Shown piece after piece: positions 8,565 to 17,168 of a stretch of 64,000 nucleotides of DNA (positions are counted from its first letter, which is position 1; each line of letters begins with the position of its first letter). Both the position numbers and the translations under genes were made by a program. The notes under the pieces are model-generated. The model was given only the letters and a program-made list of their open reading frames with translations, ran no database searches and was not told where the DNA came from. The stretch comes from Actinotignum urinale DSM 15805 (GTDB lineage Bacteria; Actinomycetota; Actinomycetes; Actinomycetales; Actinomycetaceae), in NCBI RefSeq assembly GCF_000420445.1, contig NZ_ATUY01000005.1:84728-148727 (forward strand). The letters run 5' to 3'.

Positions 8565-9224
8565 ATGGCGCACAATGTTGAGGAACAGGCTGTACTTGTG
8601 ATTGGCCTGGGGCGTTTTTCGACGGCAATCGCCACCACGCTCGATGATTTAGGCCGCGACGTGTTGGTGATTGAGCGCAACCCGGATACCGCGCAAAAAT
8701 GGAGTCATCTCCTGCGGGTTGTTGAAGGGGATGCCACGGATATGGAGACGTTGGAGCAGGTTGGCGCCAGCGATTTTGAGGTCGCGGTGGTTGGTGTGGG
8801 GAATTCCTTGGAAGCCAGCATGTTGGTGACGGCGAATCTTGTTGATTTGGGGACTCCGCAAATTTGGGCGAAGGCCATATCTCGCGCACACGGACGAATT
8901 TTGAGGCGAATCGGCGCCCATCACGTGATTTATCCGGAATTCGACGCCGGGACGCGTGTGGCGCATATGGTTTCGGGGCGAATGTTGGATTACATCGAGA
9001 TGGAGGATGGATTCTCCATTGTGAAAATGAGGCCACCGCGCGAAATTCAAGGATTTACGGTTGCGAAATCGCGAATTCGTGAGCGCTTTGGTGTACGTAT
9101 TATTGGGGTGAAAGCGCCCGGGCAACCTTTTGAATATGCGACGGATGATTCCCTCATTGGTGCGGAAGATACGATTATTGTTTCTGGCGATTCGCAACTT
9201 TTAGAGGAGTTTGCTAATCGGTAA
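8565..9224 (+). CDS. ktrA: KtrA/TrkA-type regulatory subunit of K+ uptake (RCK)
   Basis: This 219-residue cytosolic gating subunit has an N-terminal Rossmann nucleotide-binding fold (VIGLGRFSTAIA, with the acidic ERNP end of strand two) and a C-terminal RCK_C domain from about residue 135. The start is ATG 8565, preceded by AAAGGA; an in-frame start 28 codons upstream has no binding site. It pairs with ktrB. RCK_C domains of KtrA proteins bind cyclic di-AMP in several bacteria. That is notable here because the c-di-AMP synthase gene disA is missing from its usual place just downstream of radA. Confidence 0.92.
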   Translation: MAHNVEEQAVLVIGLGRFSTAIATTLDDLGRDVLVIERNPDTAQKWSHLLRVVEGDATDMETLEQVGASDFEVAVVGVGNSLEASMLVTANLVDLGTPQIWAKAISRAHGRILRRIGAHHVIYPEFDAGTRVAHMVSGRMLDYIEMEDGFSIVKMRPPREIQGFTVAKSRIRERFGVRIIGVKAPGQPFEYATDDSLIGAEDTIIVSGDSQLLEEFANR

Positions 9225-9270
9225 AGTTCGCGCGATTTTTAATGCTGGAGGTGTGGATTAGGCTAGAGCT

Positions 9271-10779
9271 ATGGCAAAAACACCGGTAACAACATACACG
9301 TGTCAGGAATGTGGCTGGGCTACAACTAAATGGGTTGGGCGCTGTTCGCAGTGTGGCGGATGGGGAACTGTTGATGAGGTTAACACTGTTGGGGCAAGCT
9401 CGGGCACCTCGGCATTAACGCCACGTAGCCCTGCATTACCTATTACAGATGTTCCAGCAACCGCGTCTACAAAAACTCCAACCGGGGTGGATGAACTGGA
9501 TCGAGTTTTGGGTGGCGGGCTTGTTCCGGGCGCGGTGATTTTGTTGGCTGGTGAGCCAGGTGTTGGAAAATCTACGCTTTTGCTGGATGTTGCGGCGAAA
9601 ACGGCAGATGCTCTTCGTGAAGCCTCCGAAAGAAGCTCTACGGATAATCGGGCATACTCTGAGGGCAAGAACAATGCTCCTAGGGGTGAAAATCGCTCCT
9701 CCCAACGTAGCGTCACCGGAAACGGAAGGAGCAACTCCGTCGTACCATCTGCCGGTAACGTTCTCTATATTTCCGGGGAGGAATCTGCCTCCCAGGTTCG
9801 GCTTCGTGCGGAACGCATTGGAGCAATGAATCCGAATCTTTTCCTTGCATCTGAAAGTGATCTTGCCAGGGTTCTTGGGCATATTGAAGCCCAGAATCCT
9901 TCGCTAGTTATTGTTGATTCTGTTCAAACCATATCGGACTCACGAATTGATGGTGTTGCCGGCGGTAGTGCCCAGGTAAAAGCTGTTACATCCGCCCTCG
10001 TCCACGTGGCGAAAACACGCGGGCTTCCGGTGCTGCTCGTCGGGCACGTCACCAAAGATGGATCTATTGCCGGGCCGCGGGTTTTGGAACATTTAGTGGA
10101 TGTTGTCTGCCAATTCGAAGGGGATAAACATTCACGTTTGCGCATGGTTCGGGCCGTCAAGAATCGTTACGGTGCAACAGATGAAGTCGGCTGTTTTGAA
10201 CTGGTTGATCACGGAATTATCGGTTTGCCCGACCCTTCGGGTCTTTTCCTTTCCGCACGCAACAGAAGCGTCCCTGGAACCTGCGCATCCATGTCTCTTG
10301 ATGGAAGGCGCCCGATTCCTGTGGAATTACAAGGCTTGGTTGTGCAATCCTCCGGACGTCCACAACGCACCAATTCCGGGGTGAATTCCTCGCGCGTCGC
10401 CATGATTGTTGCCATCCTTCAATCACGGCTCGGTTTAGCTTTAGAACAAAAAGACATCTTTGTTTCAACAGTGGGTGGCGCTCAAGCTAACGAACCAAGC
10501 GCGGATATCGCGATTGCTTTAGCGTTGGCAAGTGCCTACGTTGATTTGCCGGTAGCGCCCGGAGTTATTGCCATAGGAGAAGTCGCACTCACCGGAGAAC
10601 TCCGTCCTGTTACTGGGCTACAGCAACGTTTAGCTGAAGCCACACGATTGGGATTCACACTCGCGCTCATCCCCCAGAGCCACGAAAAAATACAACCACC
10701 CGAAGGCCTCAAAATACGCACCTGCTCCGATATTAAAGAAGCCACGCAAGCCGTCCTGCCACTATCGCTGCAACCCTAA
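9271..10779 (+). CDS. radA: DNA repair protein RadA (Sms) with an extra insert
   Basis: RadA is a RecA-like ATPase that helps process recombination intermediates. Seen in order: a zinc finger with Cys 11, 14, 25 and 28, Walker A GEPGVGKST at 94-102, a KNRYG motif at about 296-300 (canonical KNRFG with Phe replaced by Tyr) and a LonC-like C-terminal domain. At 502 residues it is longer than usual, because a polar, Ser/Asn/Arg-rich insert of about 47 residues (116-162) lies between the Walker A helix and VLYISGEESASQVR. The GGAGGTG upstream is rather far (about 18 bases) from ATG 9271. A copy of codons for about residues 367-404 lies downstream at 10852-10963. Confidence 0.94.
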   Translation: MAKTPVTTYTCQECGWATTKWVGRCSQCGGWGTVDEVNTVGASSGTSALTPRSPALPITDVPATASTKTPTGVDELDRVLGGGLVPGAVILLAGEPGVGKSTLLLDVAAKTADALREASERSSTDNRAYSEGKNNAPRGENRSSQRSVTGNGRSNSVVPSAGNVLYISGEESASQVRLRAERIGAMNPNLFLASESDLARVLGHIEAQNPSLVIVDSVQTISDSRIDGVAGGSAQVKAVTSALVHVAKTRGLPVLLVGHVTKDGSIAGPRVLEHLVDVVCQFEGDKHSRLRMVRAVKNRYGATDEVGCFELVDHGIIGLPDPSGLFLSARNRSVPGTCASMSLDGRRPIPVELQGLVVQSSGRPQRTNSGVNSSRVAMIVAILQSRLGLALEQKDIFVSTVGGAQANEPSADIAIALALASAYVDLPVAPGVIAIGEVALTGELRPVTGLQQRLAEATRLGFTLALIPQSHEKIQPPEGLKIRTCSDIKEATQAVLPLSLQP

Positions 10780-11046
10780 AACTACATAGCCAACAAACAC
10801 CGTACAACGAAACAAACGTCGCACCCGGCAAACACCGCGCCAACACCGCAGCAATTCCGGGGTGAATTCCTCGCGCGTCGCCATGATTGTTGCAATCCCA
10901 ATCACGGCTCGGTTTAGCTTTAGAACAAAAAGACATCTTTGTTTCAACAGTGGGTGGCGCTCAGAGCCACGCCCAGCAACGAATCAGCAACGAACAAACA
11001 CCACTCCCAGCAAGGAGGCGCCACTGAATACAAAACTAATACAGAA
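10780..11046. other. C/A-rich spacer between radA and a convergent gene
   Basis: Apart from the radA fragment, this spacer is strongly C- and A-rich and poor in G on the plus strand (runs such as CAACAAACACC and CACCACTCCCAGCAA). No intrinsic terminator hairpin is evident after radA. A C-rich, G-poor transcript is what Rho loading sites look like, so Rho-dependent termination of radA is possible. Confidence 0.4.
10852..10963 (+). pseudogene. Duplicated internal radA fragment
   Basis: This stretch is nearly identical to radA bases 10371-10484. It differs by a few substitutions and a net 2-base deletion near 10892-10898, and so encodes nothing in frame. Directly after the copy, CAGAGCCACG also matches radA at about 10675-10684, so the fragment may be a longer 3' copy with an internal deletion. 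It lies about 370 bases beyond its source region, in the interval where disA normally sits in actinobacteria. Confidence 0.85.
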
Positions 11047-11055
11047 CTAATACAG
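11024..11055 (-). repeat. 11 bp repeats straddling the stop of the basic membrane protein gene
   Basis: Read on the minus strand, CTGTATTAG (11055-11047), the final Leu and Tyr codons and the stop, is followed by TT, then CTGTATTAG again (11044-11036), TT, and a degenerate TTGTATTCAG. The period is 11 bp. Confidence 0.75.
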
Positions 11056-12291
11056 ATGGAATGATTCCGTTGCCTTCACGCTCGGGTTATCTACGAACTC
11101 AAGTTCGGCAACATAAGTTCCAGATTTAGCTGCATCTCCCGTCGTACCGCATCCGGTAAGATACCCACCCCACGTAACCGGGACCTTCGCTGTCATATCG
11201 CGGTCAATAAGAAGAACCTTGCTGTCGGGAATAGCATCGCATTTCGCACTCTCAAAAACGACGTCGTCACCTGTTTTTACTTTCAAACGCAGGTTTTTCT
11301 TCCCAACATCTATACTGCATGGATTAGTCCCCGAAATATTCTTCAAGGTCACATCAAAGTTCACAGGATGCCCCTGGGCACGTTTGCTCTTCACAATAAT
11401 CTCTGGATGAATATACTTCTGCGAACATTCCTTCACATCAAAATATGTCTCTTCCTTTTCGGAACGCTCTTTAGCCTGCTCCGAAAGCCTCGACAACACG
11501 TAATGCCCAACCAAAATAAGCGCAACAATCACAATAAGCGCTAACAGAATCTTAAGATACCGCTTATTCAGCTCCGCCTGCCGCGCACGTTTTTTCTCTT
11601 CTTCTTCACGCAACCGAGCTCGCTCTTGCGCGGTTAAACGAATACGTTCGCCACCATACGAATTTTTATCGCGCAAGGCACGATTCTTTTCACCCCTCTG
11701 CCTCTTGACGCGCTCTGTTCGCGGTAAATGTTCAAACTGCCCAGATTGCTTCGCTTTCCCCGAAATACGACGGCGCGAATCTTCATCTCTAACCTGCGTT
11801 TTATTTCGCCGAGAGGTCTTAGACGAATTCGTATCCGAGACCCCCCTCTGCCTGCGTTGCGATCCTGAAATATTCTCATCTGCCCGAGGACGCCTATATT
11901 TCTTTTGTCGTTCAGAAAAACGAGAGGCACGCTCACGGCGAGAAGCCTCTAACACCTCTAAACGAGAATCCTGCTCCTGGGAAGATACCGTCGGCCTTTT
12001 ACGTCCACGTTTCGGTGAGGAATTCGTTGTCGTATCGGTAAAATGCGCACCAGAATTGTTCTGAACATCGGATTTACCGCGGCCACGTATTTTTCGTGGA
12101 TTTTTGCTCCCCTGAGATTCCTTAACTCCCGGAACTCCCTTCACGGCTTTTTTATCCTGGCGAGCTTCCTGGGAAAGATTACGCGACTTCGTAGCGCTTC
12201 GTTCTTTACGAGCCTCCCTTGCACGTCTACGACGCGCAATACGCTCCTGACGCTCCTCGCGTTCATCTCGAAAATCTTTCACGCACACCAC
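11047..12291 (-). CDS. Single-pass membrane protein with a long basic cytoplasmic region and Ig-like extracellular domain
   Basis: No named family is recognised. Of 414 residues, the first 245 are extremely Arg/Lys/Glu-rich and probably disordered or coiled. One transmembrane helix (YLKILLALIVIVALILVGHY) follows at about 250-270. An extracytoplasmic domain of about 130 residues follows with four Cys (KECSQ, NPCSI, AKCDA, TGCGT) and the beta-rich pattern of an Ig-like or DUF4232-type fold. The position between radA and mutY matches mycobacterial Rv3587c, a conserved membrane protein of unknown function. The start is GTG 12289-12291 without a strong binding site. A high positive charge before the membrane could mean nucleic acid or phospholipid contact, which is inference. 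Confidence 0.7.
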   Translation of the reverse strand: MVCVKDFRDEREERQERIARRRRAREARKERSATKSRNLSQEARQDKKAVKGVPGVKESQGSKNPRKIRGRGKSDVQNNSGAHFTDTTTNSSPKRGRKRPTVSSQEQDSRLEVLEASRRERASRFSERQKKYRRPRADENISGSQRRQRGVSDTNSSKTSRRNKTQVRDEDSRRRISGKAKQSGQFEHLPRTERVKRQRGEKNRALRDKNSYGGERIRLTAQERARLREEEEKKRARQAELNKRYLKILLALIVIVALILVGHYVLSRLSEQAKERSEKEETYFDVKECSQKYIHPEIIVKSKRAQGHPVNFDVTLKNISGTNPCSIDVGKKNLRLKVKTGDDVVFESAKCDAIPDSKVLLIDRDMTAKVPVTWGGYLTGCGTTGDAAKSGTYVAELEFVDNPSVKATESFHLY

Positions 12292-12531
12292 GCTACCAAA
12301 CCGAACCCACTCACGTTAAGAACAACCCGCCTTCAATATACGTTCAGGCACCGCAAAAATCATCCCGTTTGATAACGTCGCAAAAATAAACATGCCCGCG
12401 AGGAACGCAAAAACTCTCATGAACATAGATGGATAGACCACCCTGGCGAAAATACCCCAATGAGATAAAAACCCATCTTGAAAACATTCAAAGTTTTGGA
12501 AACACAGAGGATATGGTGCACACTTACTTAC

Positions 12532-13569
12532 GTGTGTATCCCGAACGATTCCATTGTTGGCAGCCTCATTGTGTGGTTTGCCCGCCATGGACGCCCGCTC
12601 CCCTGGCGCGAACCGGGCACCAGCGCCTGGGCGATTCTCGTTTGCGAAGTCATGAGCCAACAAACACCGGTCGTGCGCGTACTACCCGCATGGGACGAAT
12701 GGATGAAACGCTGGCCCACACCCCGCGACCTCGCCGCCGCCTCACCAGCAGAAGTTCTCCTCGCCTGGGGAAGGCTCGGGTATCCGAGACGCGCGCTGCG
12801 CCTACAAGAATGCGCCACCGTCGTCGCACAAGAATACGGAAACACCCTTCCGCGCAACCGGGAAGAGCTCTTGGCGCTCCCCGGAATCGGCCCCTACACC
12901 GCAGACGCGATTATCGCTTTCGCCTACCGCAAGCGCAGCACTGTGCTCGACACAAATATTCGACGAGTCCTCGCACGCCTCCACGGAGAAGAGCTGCCGC
13001 CCCCGCACATGAAAAAAGACGAAATCGCGCGTGCCGAAAAAATCATTCCTAGGGACGACGAATACGCGGCGCAATGGAACGCCGCGATTATGGAACTTGG
13101 GGCGCTTGTATGCTCGCCGCGCACGCCAGCCTGCGAATCATGCCCACTCCGGGCGCAATGCCGATGGTTCGCTGCGGGAAAACCACGCAATGCTGCGCCA
13201 CGACGCACACAAAAATTCACGGGCACCCACAGGGAAGCGCGCGGAAAAATCATGGCGATATTGAGAAGCGAGCACCGTGCCCCGGAAGAAACTCCCCCAC
13301 TCTCGCGCATAATAGAGACACAACCACACGGAATGTCTGAATCAAACGCGGCAAGTGGCAAAAACCCAACCGCGCACAGCAACAAGGCGCCAATCAATCA
13401 CAAGCAAGTAAAAACCCACACCACAACAACAACCGCGCACGGCATTCCGTACAACGAGCTACTCACGGCAACCGCCCTGCCCGAATCACGCTTCGCACCC
13501 GCACTCCGCAGCCTCCTCCAGGACGGCCTTGCCCAGCGAAATGGCGAATTATACGCCCTCCCCCACTAG
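12532..13569 (+). CDS. mutY: A/G-specific adenine DNA glycosylase
   Basis: MutY removes adenine mispaired with 8-oxoguanine. The HhH-GPD core is complete: the catalytic Glu in WAILVCEVMSQQT, the hairpin LPGIGPYTADAI, the catalytic Asp in VLDTNIRRVLAR and the 4Fe-4S ligands in C-x6-C-x2-C-x5-C (CSPRTPACESCPLRAQC). The C-terminal 130 residues are a low-complexity, poorly conserved stretch plus a short domain, so the NUDIX-like 8-oxoG reader is divergent or reduced. The start is uncertain. The GTG at 12532 places WFARHGRPLPW about 14 residues in, as in relatives; a TTG at 12478 would add 18 residues. Neither has a clear binding site. Confidence 0.9.
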   Translation: MCIPNDSIVGSLIVWFARHGRPLPWREPGTSAWAILVCEVMSQQTPVVRVLPAWDEWMKRWPTPRDLAAASPAEVLLAWGRLGYPRRALRLQECATVVAQEYGNTLPRNREELLALPGIGPYTADAIIAFAYRKRSTVLDTNIRRVLARLHGEELPPPHMKKDEIARAEKIIPRDDEYAAQWNAAIMELGALVCSPRTPACESCPLRAQCRWFAAGKPRNAAPRRTQKFTGTHREARGKIMAILRSEHRAPEETPPLSRIIETQPHGMSESNAASGKNPTAHSNKAPINHKQVKTHTTTTTAHGIPYNELLTATALPESRFAPALRSLLQDGLAQRNGELYALPH

Positions 13570-13586
13570 CCAGTTAGGATAGAGGC

Positions 13587-14435
13587 ATGGCTTTTGAACA
13601 AATCACTGATGTTGTTGCATTCCACGCCGAAGGCCCCGTCTGGCACGAAAGTTGGGGCGGTCTGCGTTTTGTCGATATGCTTGCGGGAGATCTTCTCACC
13701 ATGGACGAAAGTGGCAAGGTGAACCGCCTCGCAACAGGGTCGAAAATCGCGGCTTTTGTGCGTCCGCGTGCTGATGGCGGGTACATCGTCGCAACAGAAA
13801 AGGGACTGGCGCTCTGCGATACCCCTCACGGAACGCCTGGCGAAGCCCTAACTCTCTGGGAAAATGATATTTACCGCATGAATGAGGGCGCGGTGGATCC
13901 CTGGGGTTATGTTTATGCGGGTTGTATGCCCTATGTACGCAACGAGGACACTCTGGGAACAGCGAAAGTATGGCGAATTTCCCCGAATCTTGAGGCGGTA
14001 GAGGCGCTCAACAACGTAACAACCTCCAACGGTTTGGATTTCACGCCCGATGCGAGCCTAGCGTATTACAACGATACGACGACGCGCGGAACCGATGTTT
14101 TCGACGTCGACGAAACGGGCGCGCTCCACAATCGTCGCGTTTTTGCGAAAAGTGGCGGGCCTAGCCCCGACGGCCTCACCGTTGATAGCGAAGGAAACGT
14201 GTGGGTTGCCATGAACCGCGCCGGGCAAATTCGCGTATATGACCCGTCTGGAAAAGTTGTGGAACAGTATCAGTTGCCTGTCACTGGTACGACGGCGGTG
14301 ACCCTGGGTGGCGTTGACGGTAAAGATGTTTTCGTCACCGTTTCGCGCGAGAACGACGATTCGAAAGGTGCCGGTGCCGTGTGGTGGATGCGTAGTCCGG
14401 TTGCCGGCCAAGCAACCCGCACATTCCAAGGCTAG
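13587..14435 (+). CDS. SMP-30/gluconolactonase family six-bladed propeller hydrolase
   Basis: This 282-residue protein has the SMP-30/LRE-like propeller pattern. An early acidic residue sits in HAEGPVWHES (the metal-binding Glu), then SNGLDFTPDASLAYYNDT supplies the Asn and Asp of the calcium site, and GGPSPDGLTVDSEGNVWVA the later Asp. Such enzymes hydrolyse sugar lactones such as gluconolactone. The real substrate is unknown. It starts 17 bases after mutY, so the two may be co-transcribed. Confidence 0.88.
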   Translation: MAFEQITDVVAFHAEGPVWHESWGGLRFVDMLAGDLLTMDESGKVNRLATGSKIAAFVRPRADGGYIVATEKGLALCDTPHGTPGEALTLWENDIYRMNEGAVDPWGYVYAGCMPYVRNEDTLGTAKVWRISPNLEAVEALNNVTTSNGLDFTPDASLAYYNDTTTRGTDVFDVDETGALHNRRVFAKSGGPSPDGLTVDSEGNVWVAMNRAGQIRVYDPSGKVVEQYQLPVTGTTAVTLGGVDGKDVFVTVSRENDDSKGAGAVWWMRSPVAGQATRTFQG

Positions 14436-14728
14436 CTAAAAGTTTTCCGGCCGCATCCGTCGTATATTTTCGTTACACTTTAACGGAACTGTACCTCACT
14501 TTGCTCTCCGGCTAACCGGCTCTTCGCATTTATAGGGACTCTTCGCATTTCAGGGTGCAGGTTGTTTTTGAACCCTCCGGTTAACCTGACCTTGCCCCGC
14601 CTGCAGCAAAAAGGTGCGGATCCCACAAAGGAATCCGCACCCCAACAAAAACTACGCAAAGCGTCTCACTCTAGCGAGCACCGGGGCTTTCCCACGTTCG
14701 TAGCCTCCACGCGCCAAAGCGCCTCGCT
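14436..14728. other. Intergenic region with small repeats
   Basis: No gene is seen. CTCTTCGCATTT occurs twice about 19 bp apart near 14519-14550. The lysS terminator is at 14613-14642, and a copy of the lysS gene end lies at 14655-14687. Confidence 0.6.
14611..14646 (-). terminator. Intrinsic terminator of lysS
   Basis: GGTGCGGATCC (14613-14623) pairs with GGAATCCGCACC (14631-14642) around CACAAA. On the minus strand the stem is followed by TTTTTG, fitting a terminator for lysS. The A/C-rich plus-strand flank makes it weaker in the other direction. Confidence 0.85.
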
Positions 14729-14744
14729 CTAGTGAGCTCCCGGC
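14655..14744 (-). repeat. 33 bp repeat duplicating the lysS 3' end
   Basis: The block at 14712-14744 holds the last lysS codons, the stop (CTA at 14729-14731 on the plus strand) and 17 bases beyond. It is repeated at 14655-14687 with about four out of five bases matching, and the stop codon is kept (CTA at 14671-14673). The offset is 57 bp, downstream with respect to lysS. Confidence 0.8.
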
Positions 14745-16255
14745 TTAATGAACGGGAATGTAATCGTTTCGCGAATACCGAGCCCGGTAAGTGCTGTAAT
14801 CAAACGGTCAATACCCATACCCATACCACCTGTTGGCGGGAAGCCCTGTTCCATAGCCTCAATGAAGTCCTCATCAAGTTCCATAGCTTCAGGATCGCCC
14901 TTGGCGGCATCGAGAGACTGCTGCGTCAAACGTTCGCGCTGAATAACCGGATCGGCCAACTCTGAATATGCTGTACCCAATTCCATGCCCCGCACATACA
15001 AATCCCACTTCTCCGTCAGCCCAGGCTTCGTGCGATGCGGGCGAGTGAGCGGGGACGTATCCTCCGGGAAATCAAACACAAACGTCGGCTGATAGAGTTT
15101 ATCGCCAGCCAATTCCTCAAATAGCTCCTCAACAATCTTTCCATTCACCCAATAGGGGGCAATAGAAATATCGTGAGCCTCAGCCAACTCCTCCAAACGT
15201 TCACGTGGCGTATCGACAGTCACGGTTTCCCCAACAGCTTCAGACACCGTGGTGTAAAGATCCAAACGTTGCCACTCGCCACCGAGATCATATTCGGTGC
15301 CGTCCGCAAGCGTTACCGTCGTCGTACCAAAAGTATCAAGTGCGGCCTGCTGAACAAGATTTTGTGTCAAGTCGGCCATTGTTTCATACGTTGCATAGGA
15401 CTGGTATGCTTCAAGCGCCGTAAACTCGGGAGAATGCGTGGAATCCGCGCCCTCATTACGGAAGTTGCGCCCAATCTCGAAAACGCGGTCAATTCCGCCC
15501 ACAACCGCACGCTTCAAATACAGTTCCGTGGCGATGCGCAGGTAAAGATCTTCGTCGTACGCATTAATGTGGGTGGTGAATGGACGAGCTGCCGCGCCAC
15601 CGTGAAGTGGCTGCAAAATCGGCGTTTCAATCTCCGTATAGTTGCGGTTCTCGAAATTACGACGAATCGAACGCATCACAGAGCTACGAATCTTCACCAT
15701 TTCGCGAGCGCGCGGGCGCGTAATCAAATCAAGGTGACGCAGGCGCACACGGCTTTCCTCGCTCAACGCGATTTCTTCGCCAGCTTCATTCGTGTAAATC
15801 TTCGGCAACGGGCGAAGCGCCTTCGACGCCATCTTCCAGCTGTGAGCAAAAACAGAGAGCTCCCCGCGCTTGGAGGCACCCATATGCCCCTCGACGAAAA
15901 TGAAATCGCCCAAATCGACGTCCGTCTTGTACGCCTTGAAGGCCTCCTCGCCCACATTCGCGAGCGAGAAAATCACCTGGAGGCGCGTACCGTCACCAGC
16001 TTGGAGCGTTGCGAATGCAATTTTTCCGCCCGTGCGGTACAGCATGACGCGCCCTGCAACAGCAACACGATCTTCCAGTTCGACACCGGGTTCAATGCCT
16101 TCGTATTTTGCACGCACATCTTTAATGGTGTCCTTGACGGGAACTTCCGCCGGGTAGGGTTCTTTCCCTTCGGCCAAGTAACGTTCACGCTTATCGAGAC
16201 GGATACGAATTTGTTCGGGGGCGTCGTCCCCCAGCACTCCAAGATTTTCTGTCAT
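14729..16255 (-). CDS. lysS: Lysine-tRNA ligase, class II
   Basis: This is a full-length class II lysyl-tRNA synthetase of 508 residues. An N-terminal OB-fold anticodon-binding domain (VAVAGRVMLYRTGGKIAFATL) is followed by class II motif 1 (the EIETPILQP region), motif 2 (FEIGRNFRNEGADSTHSPEFT) and motif 3 (GMGMGIDRLITALTG). The start is ATG 16253-16255. It is the first gene of the leftward lysS-pan-fol block conserved in actinobacteria. An intrinsic terminator follows, and the gene 3' end is duplicated downstream. Confidence 0.97.
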   Translation of the reverse strand: MTENLGVLGDDAPEQIRIRLDKRERYLAEGKEPYPAEVPVKDTIKDVRAKYEGIEPGVELEDRVAVAGRVMLYRTGGKIAFATLQAGDGTRLQVIFSLANVGEEAFKAYKTDVDLGDFIFVEGHMGASKRGELSVFAHSWKMASKALRPLPKIYTNEAGEEIALSEESRVRLRHLDLITRPRAREMVKIRSSVMRSIRRNFENRNYTEIETPILQPLHGGAAARPFTTHINAYDEDLYLRIATELYLKRAVVGGIDRVFEIGRNFRNEGADSTHSPEFTALEAYQSYATYETMADLTQNLVQQAALDTFGTTTVTLADGTEYDLGGEWQRLDLYTTVSEAVGETVTVDTPRERLEELAEAHDISIAPYWVNGKIVEELFEELAGDKLYQPTFVFDFPEDTSPLTRPHRTKPGLTEKWDLYVRGMELGTAYSELADPVIQRERLTQQSLDAAKGDPEAMELDEDFIEAMEQGFPPTGGMGMGIDRLITALTGLGIRETITFPFIKPGAH

Positions 16256-16369
16256 TCTTCAAGGATAGCCCGGAAATGGCGCACATTCCCCTTTTCGGCA
16301 TTTTTACAGCGAAAATAACATTTTCTTTATCTCGGGGTTGTACGACGATAGTGGTTGCGTTGCGTGTAG

Positions 16370-17125
16370 CTACAGTTCCTCGCTACCGCGCAAGCCCTCG
16401 CGTAGAGAATGCTCCATAAGATTCCATGCGTAGGAATCGTCGTCAATATGGGCGTTTCGTAGTAGCGTACGTATTTCGCGCGCGAGCGTGTGTGTGGTTG
16501 TGGTTGCTACCCGGATGGCTTTGGTGTAATCGCCACGAACAGAATCCTCTACAATGCGCGCTTCGCCCCCAAGATCCATGACGATAGCCTCACCGATTGG
16601 TAATACCAAAGGCGCTGCGTCAAGAGCCCAGTATGCGCCGTGCAAACGTTCAATATCAAGGCTTGTTCCCGTAAATTCAATGGCCGGATGCATGGCGATA
16701 ACAAAGGCGCCCCGATCAGCAGCCGTATCGCACAGGCTCGCGCCAGCGTCGGGCGCGGTATGGATAACAAGCTGGCCGCGTCTCCAAAGACTCTTCTCCT
16801 CGCTGTGCTCAAGAAAATCTCGAAGTTCCCACGCAGCCGATACACACAGCAGAACAACATCGCTTTCTTCAATGAGTTGCGTTGGTTCTTTGAGTGAAAC
16901 ATTGGGGAGCATGGCGTCAAGGCGATCGGCCATAGTTAGCGCCTCGCTATCCGCACATGTTTCAGCGCCCTCACGAACGCCACCCACACACATTGGGGTA
17001 TCAAGGAAGGAAACACCCATGATGGTGTGTTGGCAGGCTCGAAGCGCAGCGGCAAGAGAAATTCCGGAAACGCCAGAAGTAATAACGCCTATTCGCAAGC
17101 GGTGAGAATTCGCTACACGTGACAT
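16370..17125 (-). CDS. Rossmann-like DUF2520 protein
   Basis: This 251-residue protein has an N-terminal NAD(P)-type Rossmann fold (LRIGVITSGVSGISLAAALR, followed by SDVVLLCVSAAWE) and a C-terminal DUF2520 helical domain containing HPAIEFTGT. DUF2520 proteins resemble ketopantoate and pyrroline-5-carboxylate reductases, and in actinobacteria usually lie directly upstream of panC. Here panC is absent and panE lies upstream, 43 bases away. The glycine pattern of the nucleotide loop (TSGVSGIS) is slightly unusual against GxGxxG, so cofactor binding should not be assumed. Function is unknown. Confidence 0.85.
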   Translation of the reverse strand: MSRVANSHRLRIGVITSGVSGISLAAALRACQHTIMGVSFLDTPMCVGGVREGAETCADSEALTMADRLDAMLPNVSLKEPTQLIEESDVVLLCVSAAWELRDFLEHSEEKSLWRRGQLVIHTAPDAGASLCDTAADRGAFVIAMHPAIEFTGTSLDIERLHGAYWALDAAPLVLPIGEAIVMDLGGEARIVEDSVRGDYTKAIRVATTTTHTLAREIRTLLRNAHIDDDSYAWNLMEHSLREGLRGSEEL

Positions 17126-17168
17126 TTTCGTTGCCTTCTCAGCTACGCAATCCGAAATAATGCACGGA

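Noticed and set aside
10762..10947. Minus-strand peptide identical in part to one inside radA
   Set aside because: The similarity is the DNA duplication seen from the other strand, not a gene family.
15173..16318. 381-codon open frame on the plus strand
   Set aside because: It is fully antisense to lysS, has no binding site and gives an Arg/His/Cys-rich product of no known family; lysS is certain.
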